64,000 bases of DNA from JAUMBM01 sp964441755 (lineage in GTDB: Bacteria > Bacteroidota > Bacteroidia > Chitinophagales > Saprospiraceae), in contig CAYTVG010000009.1 in assembly GCA_964441755.1 (NCBI GenBank), positions 62,001 to 126,000 on the forward strand. The letters are read 5' to 3'. Below the pieces are notes generated by a model, which worked only from the letters and a program-made list of their open reading frames with translations, was not told the origin of the DNA and made no database searches. How positions within the stretch are numbered: the stretch's first letter is position 1; each line of letters starts with the position of its first letter. The position numbers and the translations under genes are program-made. Shown here in pieces: positions 49,802 to 58,514 of the stretch.

Positions 49802-51218
49802 TGACTACATACGCCGACAACTTGCTGATCACAGCACTGCCCTTGATGCCGAAGGCTTATGGCAATCCATACAGGCTCATCAACAACCGAAGCGGATGAC
49901 CATTTGGTGGGTTGCTGGCTGTATGCTGCTGGGACTGGGACTGGCTGCCTACGCCCTGTCCGCAGGGAAGGAACAAAAATCAAGCGGGCAACCTGGCAGT
50001 ATGGCGGATAAACAGGCAGTGGCGGCGGCCACAACAGCCGTAGTTGCCCCCCGACAAGCAACAGCTACCTATTCAGCCGGGGCTACCGCTGCCAAATTCA
50101 ATGCTGCTGCTCCCCCCCTGGCCGGCAGTTCCTCGCAGCCAGCTGCCGCAGATGCCAGCCCGCAGATGTACGCTTCTGCTGCTAAAGCATTGGCTGCTGA
50201 TCGCCCGGCGGATACGCTCCTGACAAGCGCCCCCCAAAGGCAATGGTCAGCGCATAGCCTGGTGTTGGCTACTGATCATCTGGCAGATACGCTCTTGTCC
50301 CAGCAGGCTGCCGGCACGGATCGTGTAAATGAAGTGCTATCGGAATCAAATCTACCGGCTGCTGCTGTGGTGCCGGCCGATGCCAGTCCGCATCAGCATG
50401 ATAATCAACCATCTACACTGTCACCCGAAGTCTTACTCACTTCTACTGGTCCGCTGACAGACAGCGAGCTCACAGCGCCCATGGAAGCGCAGCCACTCCC
50501 AAAGCGATCTCATGACTGGTTCATTGGCATAGGTGGTAGTACCTATAACCCGCTAAGGAGTCTGAGCAGCAGTGATCCTGAGAGTGAGCTGTTAGCAGAA
50601 GCTATCCGCCGTACCGAAAAACCGCTGGAAGTCGCAGGTGCTGAGCTGCAGCTAGGTCGCTATCTTCGTCCCGGCTGGACGGTACAGACAGGTATAGCTG
50701 CGCACCAGCAAACAGAGCGTTTTGAGTGGACTTTTGAGCAATTAATTGTTGATACAGTCATTGGTGTACAGTCCATTATTATTGATGCCAATGGGGACTC
50801 TACCATTATCACAGGTCCCATTGCACGCTATCAGCAGTTGTCGCGCTTCAAGCGTACCTTCAACCGCTATACATTCATTGATATACCTTTGCTTACAGGT
50901 TATGAATTTGGTGAGGGAGCTCTCAAATTCAGCGTCACCGGCGGTGCTATTATCAACCTGATAATGCAGGCATCAGGTGAACGGCTTTCGGCCCAGGAAC
51001 AGCCCGTGGCACTGGGAGAAGCCACTGCATTTCGCATGCGCGCCGGCCTGTCATTTCAGGCAGGTATGGGTGGTAGCTGGGAGCTTCATCCGCGCTGGCG
51101 CTTGCATGCTCAGCTGGCCATGCGCTATTTCCCATGGACAATAACACAGGCAGACAGTCAGTTAACCCAACAGTACCAATGGTTGGGAGGACAGCTGAGT
51201 CTGCGCTATTTGCTATAA
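49782..51218 (+). CDS. Membrane-anchored protein with beta-barrel-like C-terminal domain, probable sigma partner
   Basis: A 478-residue protein: about 38 cytoplasmic residues (MSQDQFDDYIRRQLADHSTA), a membrane helix (about 39-59), a long Ala/Ser/Thr-rich low-complexity stretch (about 65-240), then a C-terminal region with alternating aromatic strands like an outer-membrane porin domain (DWFIGIGGSTYNPLR to SLRYLL). The head and helix match an anti-sigma factor, and the gene overlaps the sigma gene by 20 bases. The barrel-like end is odd for an inner-membrane protein: the linker could span the periplasm and place it near the outer membrane. Such chains follow ECF sigma genes in other Bacteroidota; the sensing mechanism is inference. 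Confidence 0.78.
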   Translation: MSQDQFDDYIRRQLADHSTALDAEGLWQSIQAHQQPKRMTIWWVAGCMLLGLGLAAYALSAGKEQKSSGQPGSMADKQAVAAATTAVVAPRQATATYSAGATAAKFNAAAPPLAGSSSQPAAADASPQMYASAAKALAADRPADTLLTSAPQRQWSAHSLVLATDHLADTLLSQQAAGTDRVNEVLSESNLPAAAVVPADASPHQHDNQPSTLSPEVLLTSTGPLTDSELTAPMEAQPLPKRSHDWFIGIGGSTYNPLRSLSSSDPESELLAEAIRRTEKPLEVAGAELQLGRYLRPGWTVQTGIAAHQQTERFEWTFEQLIVDTVIGVQSIIIDANGDSTIITGPIARYQQLSRFKRTFNRYTFIDIPLLTGYEFGEGALKFSVTGGAIINLIMQASGERLSAQEQPVALGEATAFRMRAGLSFQAGMGGSWELHPRWRLHAQLAMRYFPWTITQADSQLTQQYQWLGGQLSLRYLL

Positions 51219-51255
51219 TTGTTTGCTGCCATCCTGCAGCAAACCAAGACAGTGC

Positions 51256-51298
51256 ACAGACACCCTTTTTGTTTTAAAAAAACCAAAAGGGTGTCTGT
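51256..51298. terminator. Bidirectional terminator hairpin
   Basis: Perfect 14-bp arms ACAGACACCCTTTT / AAAAGGGTGTCTGT around a 15-base A/T-rich loop, between convergent genes; the right arm touches the stop of the minus-strand gene. Confidence 0.78.
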
Positions 51299-51885
51299 CA
51301 AACCTCCATTTCTGCCATCACCCAGTAGGCATCCAGCATAAAGCCTATGGCCAGCAGCGCCAGCCCGATACCAAAGGTGGCAGCCACCGCCCAATCTATC
51401 CACTGCAAGCCGGTGAGGTGTGCCAGCAGCAAAAACAAGGCCGTAGTCACCGAGCAAATAACCAATATCAAGAGGGACTTGCCATGCCAGTGACTTTGCC
51501 ACAAGGAACGGAGCCCTTGCCAGCCTATGAGCCATAGCAAACTGTGCCCACCAACACTCAGCCAGATTACCGGCAGTGCATCTGCCGAAGCGAGGTAGTG
51601 GCCCTGTTCGTACCAGCGAACATAGCATTCGTTGATCAGGTAACCAGAGGCCAGCAATACCAGCAGGCCAAGCAAGAGTTGACCGGCTGGCCTGAGGGAT
51701 GCCAATCGATGCCGGAAAGACAGCGCGATACCTAATTCGTCTGCCAACAGGCGGCTCAGGACGATGGTGAGCACCAACTGAAGTAAGGCGTGGTAGCCCA
51801 GCAAAAGACTGCCCGTAAGCTGACTAAAGCGCCACTGAATGAGTGCAATCAGCAACGCAGGTATGATACTGAAGGGTAAGAGCAT
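51298..51885 (-). CDS. Six-helix membrane protein, possibly CDF-derived
   Basis: A 195-residue protein with about six membrane helices. Its second half, especially the segment around TGLQWIDWAVAATFGIGLA to the C-terminal YWVMAEMEV, recalls the end of the membrane domain of cation diffusion facilitators (the tGWxWiDP region). However, the metal-binding His and Asp of helices 2 and 5 are not present, and there is no cytoplasmic domain. It may be a degenerate CDF-like protein or just a hydrophobic look-alike. I do not assign a function. Strong hairpins lie on both sides, so it is probably transcribed alone. Confidence 0.6.
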   Translation of the reverse strand: MLLPFSIIPALLIALIQWRFSQLTGSLLLGYHALLQLVLTIVLSRLLADELGIALSFRHRLASLRPAGQLLLGLLVLLASGYLINECYVRWYEQGHYLASADALPVIWLSVGGHSLLWLIGWQGLRSLWQSHWHGKSLLILVICSVTTALFLLLAHLTGLQWIDWAVAATFGIGLALLAIGFMLDAYWVMAEMEV

Positions 51886-52039
51886 AGCAGAATACTGAAC
51901 ATATTACGGAATGGGGTCTACCGTGTTGTTATGTCAGGTAAAGGTCATAATGAAATGCGAATTCTCTGTTAATTCAAGGCTAAATAATTGTCATTTGTAT
52001 AACCAACCCCCTTTCAGCAGGCTGTGGGCTTGTGTTGAC

Positions 52040-52087
52040 ACGCAATATAGTCTTTGGCGGCTGTTGCCGCCAAAGACTATATTGCGT
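52040..52087. terminator. 22-bp perfect hairpin after ruvB
   Basis: Arms at 52040-52061 and 52066-52087 are exact complements with loop TGTT; the inner part is TCTTTGGCGGC / GCCGCCAAAGA. Seven bases from the ruvB stop. Confidence 0.85.
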
Positions 52088-52093
52088 CAATTA

Positions 52094-53128
52094 TCACTCG
52101 AATTCGAATAAGGTACCAGCGCGACCCGGCATAACGAGTCCCAGATGTCGCCAGGTTTTTTCAGTTGCCTCACGACCACGGGGCGTACGCTGCAGGTATC
52201 CTTCCATGATGAGGAAGGGTTCGTGTACCTCTTCAATCGTCCCGGACTCTTCCCCTACCGCCGTAGCGATGGTAGTGAGACCAACGGGTCCTCCCTTAAA
52301 TTTATGGACGATAGCACTGAGGATCTTGTTATCCATCTCATCCAGTCCCCCTTCATCTACGTTGAGTGCATTGAGCCCAAATTTAGCGATCTCGAGGTCT
52401 ATGCTGCCATTTCCCTTTACTTGTGCAAAGTCGCGGATACGACGCAGCAGTGCATTGGCAATGCGGGGTGTACCCCTGCTGCGGCGGGCAATTTCGTAGG
52501 CCCCCTCCTCATTGATGGCTACATTGAGTATACCCGCTGATCGTTGGATGATACGCATGAGCGTAGGCACATCATAATAATCGAGGTGGCAACTGATCCC
52601 AAATCGCTCCCGCATGGGTGCCGTCAACAATCCTTGCCGCGTGGTAGCCCCCACCAGGGTAAAAGGATTCAGCGTTATCTGAATACTGCGGGCATTGGGA
52701 CCGCTATCGATCAAAATATCGATGCGATAGTCCTCCATAGCCGAATACAGATACTCCTCGACGACGGTATTGAGTCGGTGAATTTCATCTATGAAAAGCA
52801 CATCTCCCGTATCGAGCTTGGTGAGCAATCCGGCCAGATCGCCGGGTTTCTCCAGCACGGGGCCGGAAGTCATTTTGAGATCTGCGCCCATCTCCCTGGC
52901 TACAATATGGGAGAGCGTAGTCTTTCCGAGCCCCGGGGGGCCATGCAGCAACACGTGGTCGAGCGGCTCACCCCGCTGCCGCGCTGCCTGAATAAAGACC
53001 GTAAGATTTTCAACAATACGGGGTTGCCCGGAAAACTCTTCGAGTCCCTTGGGGCGGAGTGCGCGTTCGACCTGTTGGTCTTCACGCGGCATTTCATCCT
53101 TATCTGCCGACAAATTTGGATTGCGCAT
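52094..53128 (-). CDS. ruvB: Holliday junction branch migration helicase RuvB
   Basis: AAA+ motor of the RuvABC resolvasome, 344 residues, normal length. Walker A GPPGLGKT (63-70), Walker B with DEIHRLN (114-120), sensor GATTR (160-164), and arginine-finger region PMRERFG (171-177), followed by the RuvB winged-helix C-terminus (GLTTIATAVGEESGTIEE, then GYLQRTPRGR). The N-terminal ERALRPKGLEEFSGQ is characteristic. RuvA and RuvC genes are not in the window. It is divergent from isocitrate dehydrogenase. Confidence 0.97.
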   Translation of the reverse strand: MRNPNLSADKDEMPREDQQVERALRPKGLEEFSGQPRIVENLTVFIQAARQRGEPLDHVLLHGPPGLGKTTLSHIVAREMGADLKMTSGPVLEKPGDLAGLLTKLDTGDVLFIDEIHRLNTVVEEYLYSAMEDYRIDILIDSGPNARSIQITLNPFTLVGATTRQGLLTAPMRERFGISCHLDYYDVPTLMRIIQRSAGILNVAINEEGAYEIARRSRGTPRIANALLRRIRDFAQVKGNGSIDLEIAKFGLNALNVDEGGLDEMDNKILSAIVHKFKGGPVGLTTIATAVGEESGTIEEVHEPFLIMEGYLQRTPRGREATEKTWRHLGLVMPGRAGTLFEFE

Positions 53129-53241
53129 GCTATTGATCCAGTAAACGGGTCGAGTATTGTCAACCCTTGATTTTTACCACTTACACGCTGTTAACAGGCT
53201 GACAGCAGCACGGTTTACCGACTACAATCGGAAGAAATGAT

Positions 53242-53249
53242 TACCTTTG
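53242..53249 (+). promoter_or_regulatory. -7 promoter element of icd
   Basis: TACCTTTG, exact TAnnTTTG, 119 bases before the ATG at 53369. The ATG at 53237 in the same frame lies before this element and is not the start. Confidence 0.6.
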
Positions 53250-53368
53250 CGCTGCTTCGTGAGCCGCCCAACTTTCGTTCATTTTGCAGAACAGTTGATC
53301 GAAAGTGGAGTTGCCATGTGCAAGCTTGCGCAGTAAAGTTAATATTATTCATCAAAATTTTCCTAACC

Positions 53369-54598
53369 ATGAGTGGAACGAAAATAACCATCCAGGACGG
53401 TAACCTGTTGGTGCCGGACAATCCTATTATCCCATTTATTGAAGGAGACGGTACCGGACCGGATATTTGGGCCGCTTCTGTACGTGTACTTGATGCTGCC
53501 GTGGAAAAGGCGTATGGCGGTAAGCGTAAAATTGAATGGGTAGAAGTGCTGGCAGGCGAAAAAGCCTTCAACCAGACAGGTGAGTGGTTACCACAACAGA
53601 CACTGGATCTGATAGAATCACATCTGGTTGCCATCAAAGGTCCCCTCACTACGCCTGTAGGCGGTGGTATTCGTTCGCTCAACGTAGCCTTGCGCCAACA
53701 GCTTGATCTGTACGCCTGCGTCCGGCCCGTGCAGTATTTTGCGGGTGTTCCCAGCCCTGTTAAACAACCTGAGCTGGTGGACATGATCATTTTCCGTGAA
53801 AATACGGAGGATATTTATGCAGGTATCGAATTCAAGTCAGGTACCGATGACGTTGCCAGCCTGCTGCATCTGCTGAAGGAACATTTCCCTGACCGCTATA
53901 AGAAAATTCGCTTTCCGGAAACCACCGGCCTGGGTATCAAGCCTGTCTCACAGGAAGGTACCGCCCGGCTTGTACGCGCTGCCATTCAGTATGCCATCGA
54001 GAATGACCGCAGCAGCGTTACCCTGGTGCACAAGGGCAATATCATGAAATTTACGGAAGGTTCTTTCATGGACTGGGGTTATCAGGTAGCTGCCCAGGAA
54101 TTTGGTGCGCAGCCACTGGACGGAGGTCCGTGGCATGTCATCAAAACGGCCAACGGTAAGGAGATTGTTGTTAAAGATGTTATTGCTGATGCCTTTTTGC
54201 AGCAAATCCTCACCCGCCCTGCTGAATACGATGTTATTGCTACGCTAAATCTCAATGGCGACTACATCAGTGATGCGCTTGCAGCTCAGGTAGGTGGTAT
54301 TGGGATTGCTCCGGGTGCCAACATCAACTATGTCAGTGGCTGTGCTATTTTTGAAGCCACACACGGTACGGCTCCCAAGTATGCCGGTCTCGACAAGGTC
54401 AACCCGAGCTCAGTCATTTTGTCCGGCGAGATGATGTTCCGCTACCTCGGCTGGAAGGAAGCGGCCGACCTCATCGTGAAGTCTGTCAATGCTGCCATTG
54501 GTAAGAAGCGCGTTACTTATGACTTCCACCGCCTCATGGAAGGCGCTGCTTTGCTTAAGTGCTCCGAGTTTGGCGACGAACTGATTGCCAATATGTAA
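53369..54598 (+). CDS. icd: NADP-dependent isocitrate dehydrogenase
   Basis: TCA-cycle enzyme oxidatively decarboxylating isocitrate to 2-oxoglutarate, 409 residues. Signatures: IPFIEGDGTGPDIW near the N-terminus, the isocitrate-binding GGGIRSLNVALRQQ with the serine that is phosphorylated in E. coli, YACVRPVQYFAGVPSPV, FRENTEDIYAGIEF, the metal- and substrate-binding VKDVIADAFLQQI and NLNGDYISD, and GTAPKYAG for NADP. The start is the ATG at 53369 (MSGTKITIQDG), 119 bases after the promoter element. The sequence is of the prokaryotic homodimeric type. Confidence 0.96.
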   Translation: MSGTKITIQDGNLLVPDNPIIPFIEGDGTGPDIWAASVRVLDAAVEKAYGGKRKIEWVEVLAGEKAFNQTGEWLPQQTLDLIESHLVAIKGPLTTPVGGGIRSLNVALRQQLDLYACVRPVQYFAGVPSPVKQPELVDMIIFRENTEDIYAGIEFKSGTDDVASLLHLLKEHFPDRYKKIRFPETTGLGIKPVSQEGTARLVRAAIQYAIENDRSSVTLVHKGNIMKFTEGSFMDWGYQVAAQEFGAQPLDGGPWHVIKTANGKEIVVKDVIADAFLQQILTRPAEYDVIATLNLNGDYISDALAAQVGGIGIAPGANINYVSGCAIFEATHGTAPKYAGLDKVNPSSVILSGEMMFRYLGWKEAADLIVKSVNAAIGKKRVTYDFHRLMEGAALLKCSEFGDELIANM

Positions 54599-54604
54599 TT
54601 GAGT

Positions 54605-54640
54605 GCCTGGTTTGGGCTGCTGACGCAGCCCAAACCAGGC
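54605..54640. terminator. 16-bp hairpin after icd
   Basis: Perfect arms GCCTGGTTTGGGCTGC / GCAGCCCAAACCAGGC with loop TGAC, six bases after the stop. Confidence 0.8.
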
Positions 54641-54649
54641 GTATAAGGT

Positions 54650-54697
54650 GACTAATCAGCGGGTTTGATTTATGAAAATCAAGCCTGCTGACTAGTC
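54650..54697. terminator. 22-bp imperfect hairpin, second of a pair
   Basis: Arms at 54650-54671 and 54676-54697 pair with two G-U wobbles and one A-C mismatch around a four-base loop. The stop codon of the minus-strand lipoprotein gene (54692-54694) lies inside the right arm. Confidence 0.68.
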
Positions 54698-55342
54698 CTC
54701 TTTGATTTCGAATGAGAGGATGGTATTCTGTACCCGCTGTTCAAAATAACCAACCACCTGCTTACCATTGGCGGCCACCAGTTCCGGCGTAACAAAGAAA
54801 GGGAATGATTCTACATATTCCTCTTCCGTCTTGATATATAACATACCCGGCAGGTCTCCTGTCGTTTCAAATTCAGCTCCGCTCAGGATACCCTGTATCT
54901 TATTGAGTTCAGCCAAATTCACCCCATCCATTTTCAATAGCGGCTTACCATTGTATTTCACTTCCAACAGTGCATTTTCAACCAGACTTATATATTCGAA
55001 GGAAGCATATCTGCCCACGGCGGCGGCCATTTTTCCGGGATCGAGATCCGGAAATTCCTCCAGGTTCAGTTGAAAATTTTCTTCAAACTGCCGCTCCGGG
55101 AACTCAATGGTGAGTACCATGAAAGGATAACCTGCATCTTCAGCCGCTTTTACGAGCCCAAATTCTTTGATTGGATCCGTCGGCAGGTTTGCAGATGCTT
55201 CATTATCTGTATTCGTAGTGGCATCTGCCATTTCCTGAGCAGCAGTCTCAGCACCTGCCCCGCCGGATTTGCAGGCGACCAGAAAAAATACGCTGCACAC
55301 GATGAGCATGCGCAACATCCCTGTTGTGTTCAACTTGTCCAT
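54692..55342 (-). CDS. Lipoprotein, function unknown
   Basis: A 216-residue lipoprotein with lipobox FLVAC (Cys24), an Ala/Thr/Glu-rich linker (about 30-55) and a compact C-terminal domain of mixed strands and helices (PIKEFGLVKAAEDAGYPFMV through FEIKED). I do not recognise the family. The domain is acidic, has no cysteine, and looks like a small periplasmic binding or scaffold fold. It stands alone between hairpin-rich spacers. Confidence 0.75.
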   Translation of the reverse strand: MDKLNTTGMLRMLIVCSVFFLVACKSGGAGAETAAQEMADATTNTDNEASANLPTDPIKEFGLVKAAEDAGYPFMVLTIEFPERQFEENFQLNLEEFPDLDPGKMAAAVGRYASFEYISLVENALLEVKYNGKPLLKMDGVNLAELNKIQGILSGAEFETTGDLPGMLYIKTEEEYVESFPFFVTPELVAANGKQVVGYFEQRVQNTILSFEIKED

Positions 55343-55373
55343 ATTATGTGATTTTAAAGATGCTATGACTACG

Positions 55374-55416
55374 CAGAGAGCTTATTGGCTGCTAAAAGCA
55401 GCCAATAAGCTCTCTG
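55374..55416. terminator. 20-bp perfect hairpin, first of a tandem pair
   Basis: Exact arms at 55374-55393 and 55397-55416 (inner part TTATTGGCTGCT / AGCAGCCAATAA) around AAA, upstream of the lipoprotein gene and downstream of the GWxTD gene, both on the minus strand. Confidence 0.75.
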
Positions 55417-55417
55417 T

Positions 55418-55463
55418 GCACGCCTGTTCTTTGGCGGCATCAGCCGCCAAAGAACAGGCGTGC
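55418..55463. terminator. 21-bp perfect hairpin, second of a tandem pair
   Basis: Exact arms at 55418-55438 and 55443-55463, inner part TCTTTGGCGGC / GCCGCCAAAGA with loop ATCA. Starts two bases after the previous hairpin. The inner 22 arm bases equal those of the hairpin after ruvB. Confidence 0.82.
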
Positions 55464-55498
55464 GTTAAACGTATTGAATATCAACAAACAAAACGCCC

Positions 55499-56953
55499 TT
55501 ACCAGTCCAGAAAATTCTGTCTGGCACGTCTTCCCATATTGTCCATTACATCAGTTCCCTGAATAAAATCCTGCGGGTGTTCGCTGGGTGCAGCGCGATA
55601 GAGCTGCAACTGCCACTGAGGGTTATTGCGCTCACCGATCACATCACTGTGCAGCAGGATGTAGTCATCTGCTGCGAGACTGGGATTGTAAAAAACAAAC
55701 CGGACGTTATTTTGATTGGTTTGTTTCACCTCATCGTAGCTCCAGATTTCGTAAGGAGGGGCGGAAGGTTCATTTTCCTGTCGGATGATATCATTGGGTC
55801 GGCCGTATTTGAGGTAGACATACCCCCTGTCTGTTTCAAAGCCAAAGCGGAATCCCGAGTCGAACTGCTGGTCCACTGCCCGGGCTACCTCCATATATTT
55901 ATCGTAGGCATCTTTGGGGTTGACCGCATTTTCCTTGGCCCAAAAGCTAAGCAAGTAGATCTTTTGCGCGCGCAGGCTATCATAACGGAGCATGAGATTG
56001 ACTACTTCAACATCCCGCTGGGGCAAGAGCGGCTGTATGGCCAGCAAGCTGTACTTGAGTTCGGCAGCATCCATATTACTTACAAAAGAAGCCCCCATTT
56101 GCTCGTCATTGACCTGTTTGTATAGCGCCTGCAGATCGAACTGCGGATTGCTCCGCTGGAAGTCTGTCTTTTTGCTGCTCAGCAGCTGGCGATTTCTGTC
56201 TTTGACTTCGATTGTCAGACTATAGTTGCCACTGGGCAGGTCGGAGATATCCATCAGTTGTACGATGGGTACAACTGCAGCAGGTTCCTGGCGTTTGTGC
56301 ATAGTGCGCACTACTTCCTTCTGTGCCCCATTGAGGCGCTCGATCACGAATGAAACAGCAAAAGGCTCAGCGATAATCTTATCGGCCTGATAAACTTCAT
56401 GGTAGATTGCCAGTGAGTTGGCATTACGCCCGTAAAAATTATAGGGCAGCAGATCAAGATCGAGGCCGTTTTTGGTGAAGGGGCCTTCGGTCACTGCTTT
56501 TTCTATCGAAGCCAGCAGGCATATATCGGACTGCTGCAGACGATCTGTGGCAAAAGCTACTTGCAGAGCAGCCTTGTACAATAGTTTATCCTCTGCCTGA
56601 TTGGCATCGGTCATGAGAATCTCCATGACATAGTTGCCATTGGGCAGCGCATAGCGTTTGAGATCGCGGAAGTTGAGTGCACTGCGGCTCCGGGGGCTGT
56701 TGAGGGTAAACTTATCGTACTGCACGATCCTGTCGCCGTCGCTGAATGTGATGACCACTTCTACAGCAGACACAAAAGTTGAATCGGGCTGTGGCAGGCG
56801 GGTGAGGCTTTTACCCCAAAAGAAAAAGCCCACCTCTACATAAGGCTGGCCGGGGCTGTAGTAAAGATGGTGGCTGACACTGGCATCCAGTGCCTGCAAT
56901 CGGCCAATACCTACAAAGACAAGAATCGCAATTAGCCGGAAAAAGATTCGCAT
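55499..56953 (-). CDS. GWxTD domain exported protein
   Basis: A 484-residue exported protein of the Bacteroidota GWxTD family. Signal peptide MRIFFRLIAILVFVGIGRLQ, then two Ig-like beta domains, a helical segment, and the C-terminal GWxTD region with GYVYLKYGRPNDIIRQ and YEIWSYDEVK. Function of the family is not established; members are often linked to gliding or protein secretion clusters, which are not seen here. The ATG at 56953 gives a clean signal peptide; 56983 would add ten residues. The lipoprotein gene upstream ends just before it, so they are probably one transcript. Confidence 0.85.
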   Translation of the reverse strand: MRIFFRLIAILVFVGIGRLQALDASVSHHLYYSPGQPYVEVGFFFWGKSLTRLPQPDSTFVSAVEVVITFSDGDRIVQYDKFTLNSPRSRSALNFRDLKRYALPNGNYVMEILMTDANQAEDKLLYKAALQVAFATDRLQQSDICLLASIEKAVTEGPFTKNGLDLDLLPYNFYGRNANSLAIYHEVYQADKIIAEPFAVSFVIERLNGAQKEVVRTMHKRQEPAAVVPIVQLMDISDLPSGNYSLTIEVKDRNRQLLSSKKTDFQRSNPQFDLQALYKQVNDEQMGASFVSNMDAAELKYSLLAIQPLLPQRDVEVVNLMLRYDSLRAQKIYLLSFWAKENAVNPKDAYDKYMEVARAVDQQFDSGFRFGFETDRGYVYLKYGRPNDIIRQENEPSAPPYEIWSYDEVKQTNQNNVRFVFYNPSLAADDYILLHSDVIGERNNPQWQLQLYRAAPSEHPQDFIQGTDVMDNMGRRARQNFLDW

Positions 56954-56997
56954 CTGCGTATTGAATTTGGGCGGCATTGGCATCCAAGTTTACAGCA

Positions 56998-57384
56998 TCA
57001 CTGTGCTGTATTGGTTTGCTTGCCAAAAGTGAACATAAAGTCGTACTGATTGATCTGCGTTTTGAGCACCAGCACAGAATCTTCCAGTTTGACGATTTCG
57101 TATTGTACTGTCATTGGATCTCCCAGCTGCGTGAGCTGGTTGCCATCCAATTCAAAAGCTTGTTGTTGCGGGCTACCCGACAGGTTGGTAGACAGGCTGC
57201 CGTCGGGATTAAATTCATAGTAGAGAGAAGACATTCTTTCAGTAGGCCGACCGTTACTGATGGCTTCACGCAGCAACCAGCGACCCGACAATTTGCGCAA
57301 CACCGCCTCTTCGTCGCTATTACAGCCCATCAATACTGCCACTACCCCTACTAAAACTACCCCCTGCAGAAATTTTTTTGCCAT
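56998..57384 (-). CDS. Small lipoprotein with lipocalin-like domain
   Basis: A 128-residue lipoprotein: lipobox VLMGC (Cys21), then a small antiparallel beta domain whose opening LRKLSGRWLLREAI and pattern of alternating strands (YYEFNPDGSLSTNLSG) match the lipocalin-like families of Bacteroidota. The ATG at 57384 follows the promoter element at 57419-57426; a longer version from 57468 would start upstream of it. First gene of a likely two-gene unit with the GWxTD gene. Confidence 0.78.
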   Translation of the reverse strand: MAKKFLQGVVLVGVVAVLMGCNSDEEAVLRKLSGRWLLREAISNGRPTERMSSLYYEFNPDGSLSTNLSGSPQQQAFELDGNQLTQLGDPMTVQYEIVKLEDSVLVLKTQINQYDFMFTFGKQTNTAQ

Positions 57385-57418
57385 GTTTTGATTATCAGTT
57401 GAACGCACAGAATTGAGA

Positions 57419-57426
57419 CAAATATA
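57419..57426 (-). promoter_or_regulatory. -7 promoter element of the lipocalin-like lipoprotein gene
   Basis: TATATTTG on the minus strand, an exact match, with a TTTG about 23 bases further upstream as a possible -33 element; 34 bases before the ATG at 57384. Confidence 0.62.
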
Positions 57427-57471
57427 GACACATTTTTTCATACCCTTGACAAAGGTCTCAGTATACAAAAG

Positions 57472-58446
57472 CTACTCAACTTCTGTTGCCGCTGCTCTCC
57501 GCAACCGATCATTGATTGCCCTACCCAACTGCTGTTCGGGTACCAGCTCAGCGACGATGAGATCCAGGTCCTTTCCGTCGAGGTACCGCATGGCAGCAAA
57601 CAGCTGCTGTGCCGCCTCTGCCAGATGCCCCTCGGGTGAAAGTACGCGCTGATGGTCGTCCGGGATGCCCGCCACTTTGTGGCGAAAGGAGATTACCCCC
57701 ATTCTTTCTGCCGGGCATTGTTGCCGGTAGTCTTCGGGATGCCCCAACACCAGCGGCACCCGTGGAGCGTAGTGGCTTTTGAGCATACCCGGTGCCATCG
57801 GATTGGAAGAAGAATGTACGTTGACCCGCACCTTTCCAAGCAGTGCTTCGATCTGCTCGACGGCCAGTCCTCCCTTGCGGTATACGACCACCTCCCCTTC
57901 TTCCATACCTACGATCGTACTTTCCAGCCCTACCGAACAGCTCCCCCCGTCGAGTATATAGGGGATTTTGCCCTGTAGCTGCTGAAAGACATGATGGGCC
58001 GTTGTGGGACTAATATAGCCGAAAGGATTGGCGCTGGGCGCAGCCAGCGGAAAGGCGATTTTTTCCAACAAAGCCCGCGTCAGCGGATGGGCGGGCACGC
58101 GCAGCGCTACCCGGGGCAGACCGGAGGTCACCAGCTCCGGGATGATGTCCTGCTTGGGCAGCAGCAAAGTCAGCGGCCCCGGCATGAAAGCATCGGCCAG
58201 CTGCTGCAGCAGCGGCGGCACTTCTGCTGCCCAGGCGCCCAGCATGGCAGCCGAAGCTACATGCAGGATGAGCGGGTCAAAATGAGGCCTGTTTTTTACC
58301 TCAAAAATAGCGGCTACCGATTTACTATTTAATGCATTACCAGCCAACCCATAGACAGTTTCCGTAGGGATAGCTACTAGTTCACCGGCGCCCAACAGTG
58401 CGGCCGCCCGCTCAATATCCGTGCCTATTTCTGTTTGGTAGTACAT
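57472..58446 (-). CDS. Threonylcarbamoyl-AMP synthase, Sua5 type
   Basis: Makes L-threonylcarbamoyladenylate from threonine, bicarbonate and ATP, the first step of t6A formation at position 37 of ANN-decoding tRNAs. The 324 residues comprise a YrdC domain (about 1-200; PTETVYGLAGNA, KNRPHFDPLILHV, FPLAAPSANPFGYISPT, GLESTIVG) and the extra C-terminal Sua5 domain (about 225-320; SHYAPRVPLVLG). It is therefore the longer Sua5 form rather than TsaC. It follows the RibF fusion gene on the same strand by 68 bases. Confidence 0.94.
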   Translation of the reverse strand: MYYQTEIGTDIERAAALLGAGELVAIPTETVYGLAGNALNSKSVAAIFEVKNRPHFDPLILHVASAAMLGAWAAEVPPLLQQLADAFMPGPLTLLLPKQDIIPELVTSGLPRVALRVPAHPLTRALLEKIAFPLAAPSANPFGYISPTTAHHVFQQLQGKIPYILDGGSCSVGLESTIVGMEEGEVVVYRKGGLAVEQIEALLGKVRVNVHSSSNPMAPGMLKSHYAPRVPLVLGHPEDYRQQCPAERMGVISFRHKVAGIPDDHQRVLSPEGHLAEAAQQLFAAMRYLDGKDLDLIVAELVPEQQLGRAINDRLRRAAATEVE

Positions 58447-58514
58447 TTCTTTACATCAACCAGCCAGCCAGCAATTGGTTCACCCATGCATCTCCCTCCG
58501 CAACAGCAGCCTGA

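Noticed and set aside
53237..53368. ATG at 53237 as the isocitrate dehydrogenase start
   Set aside because: It precedes the promoter element at 53242-53249 and would add a 44-residue segment foreign to the family.
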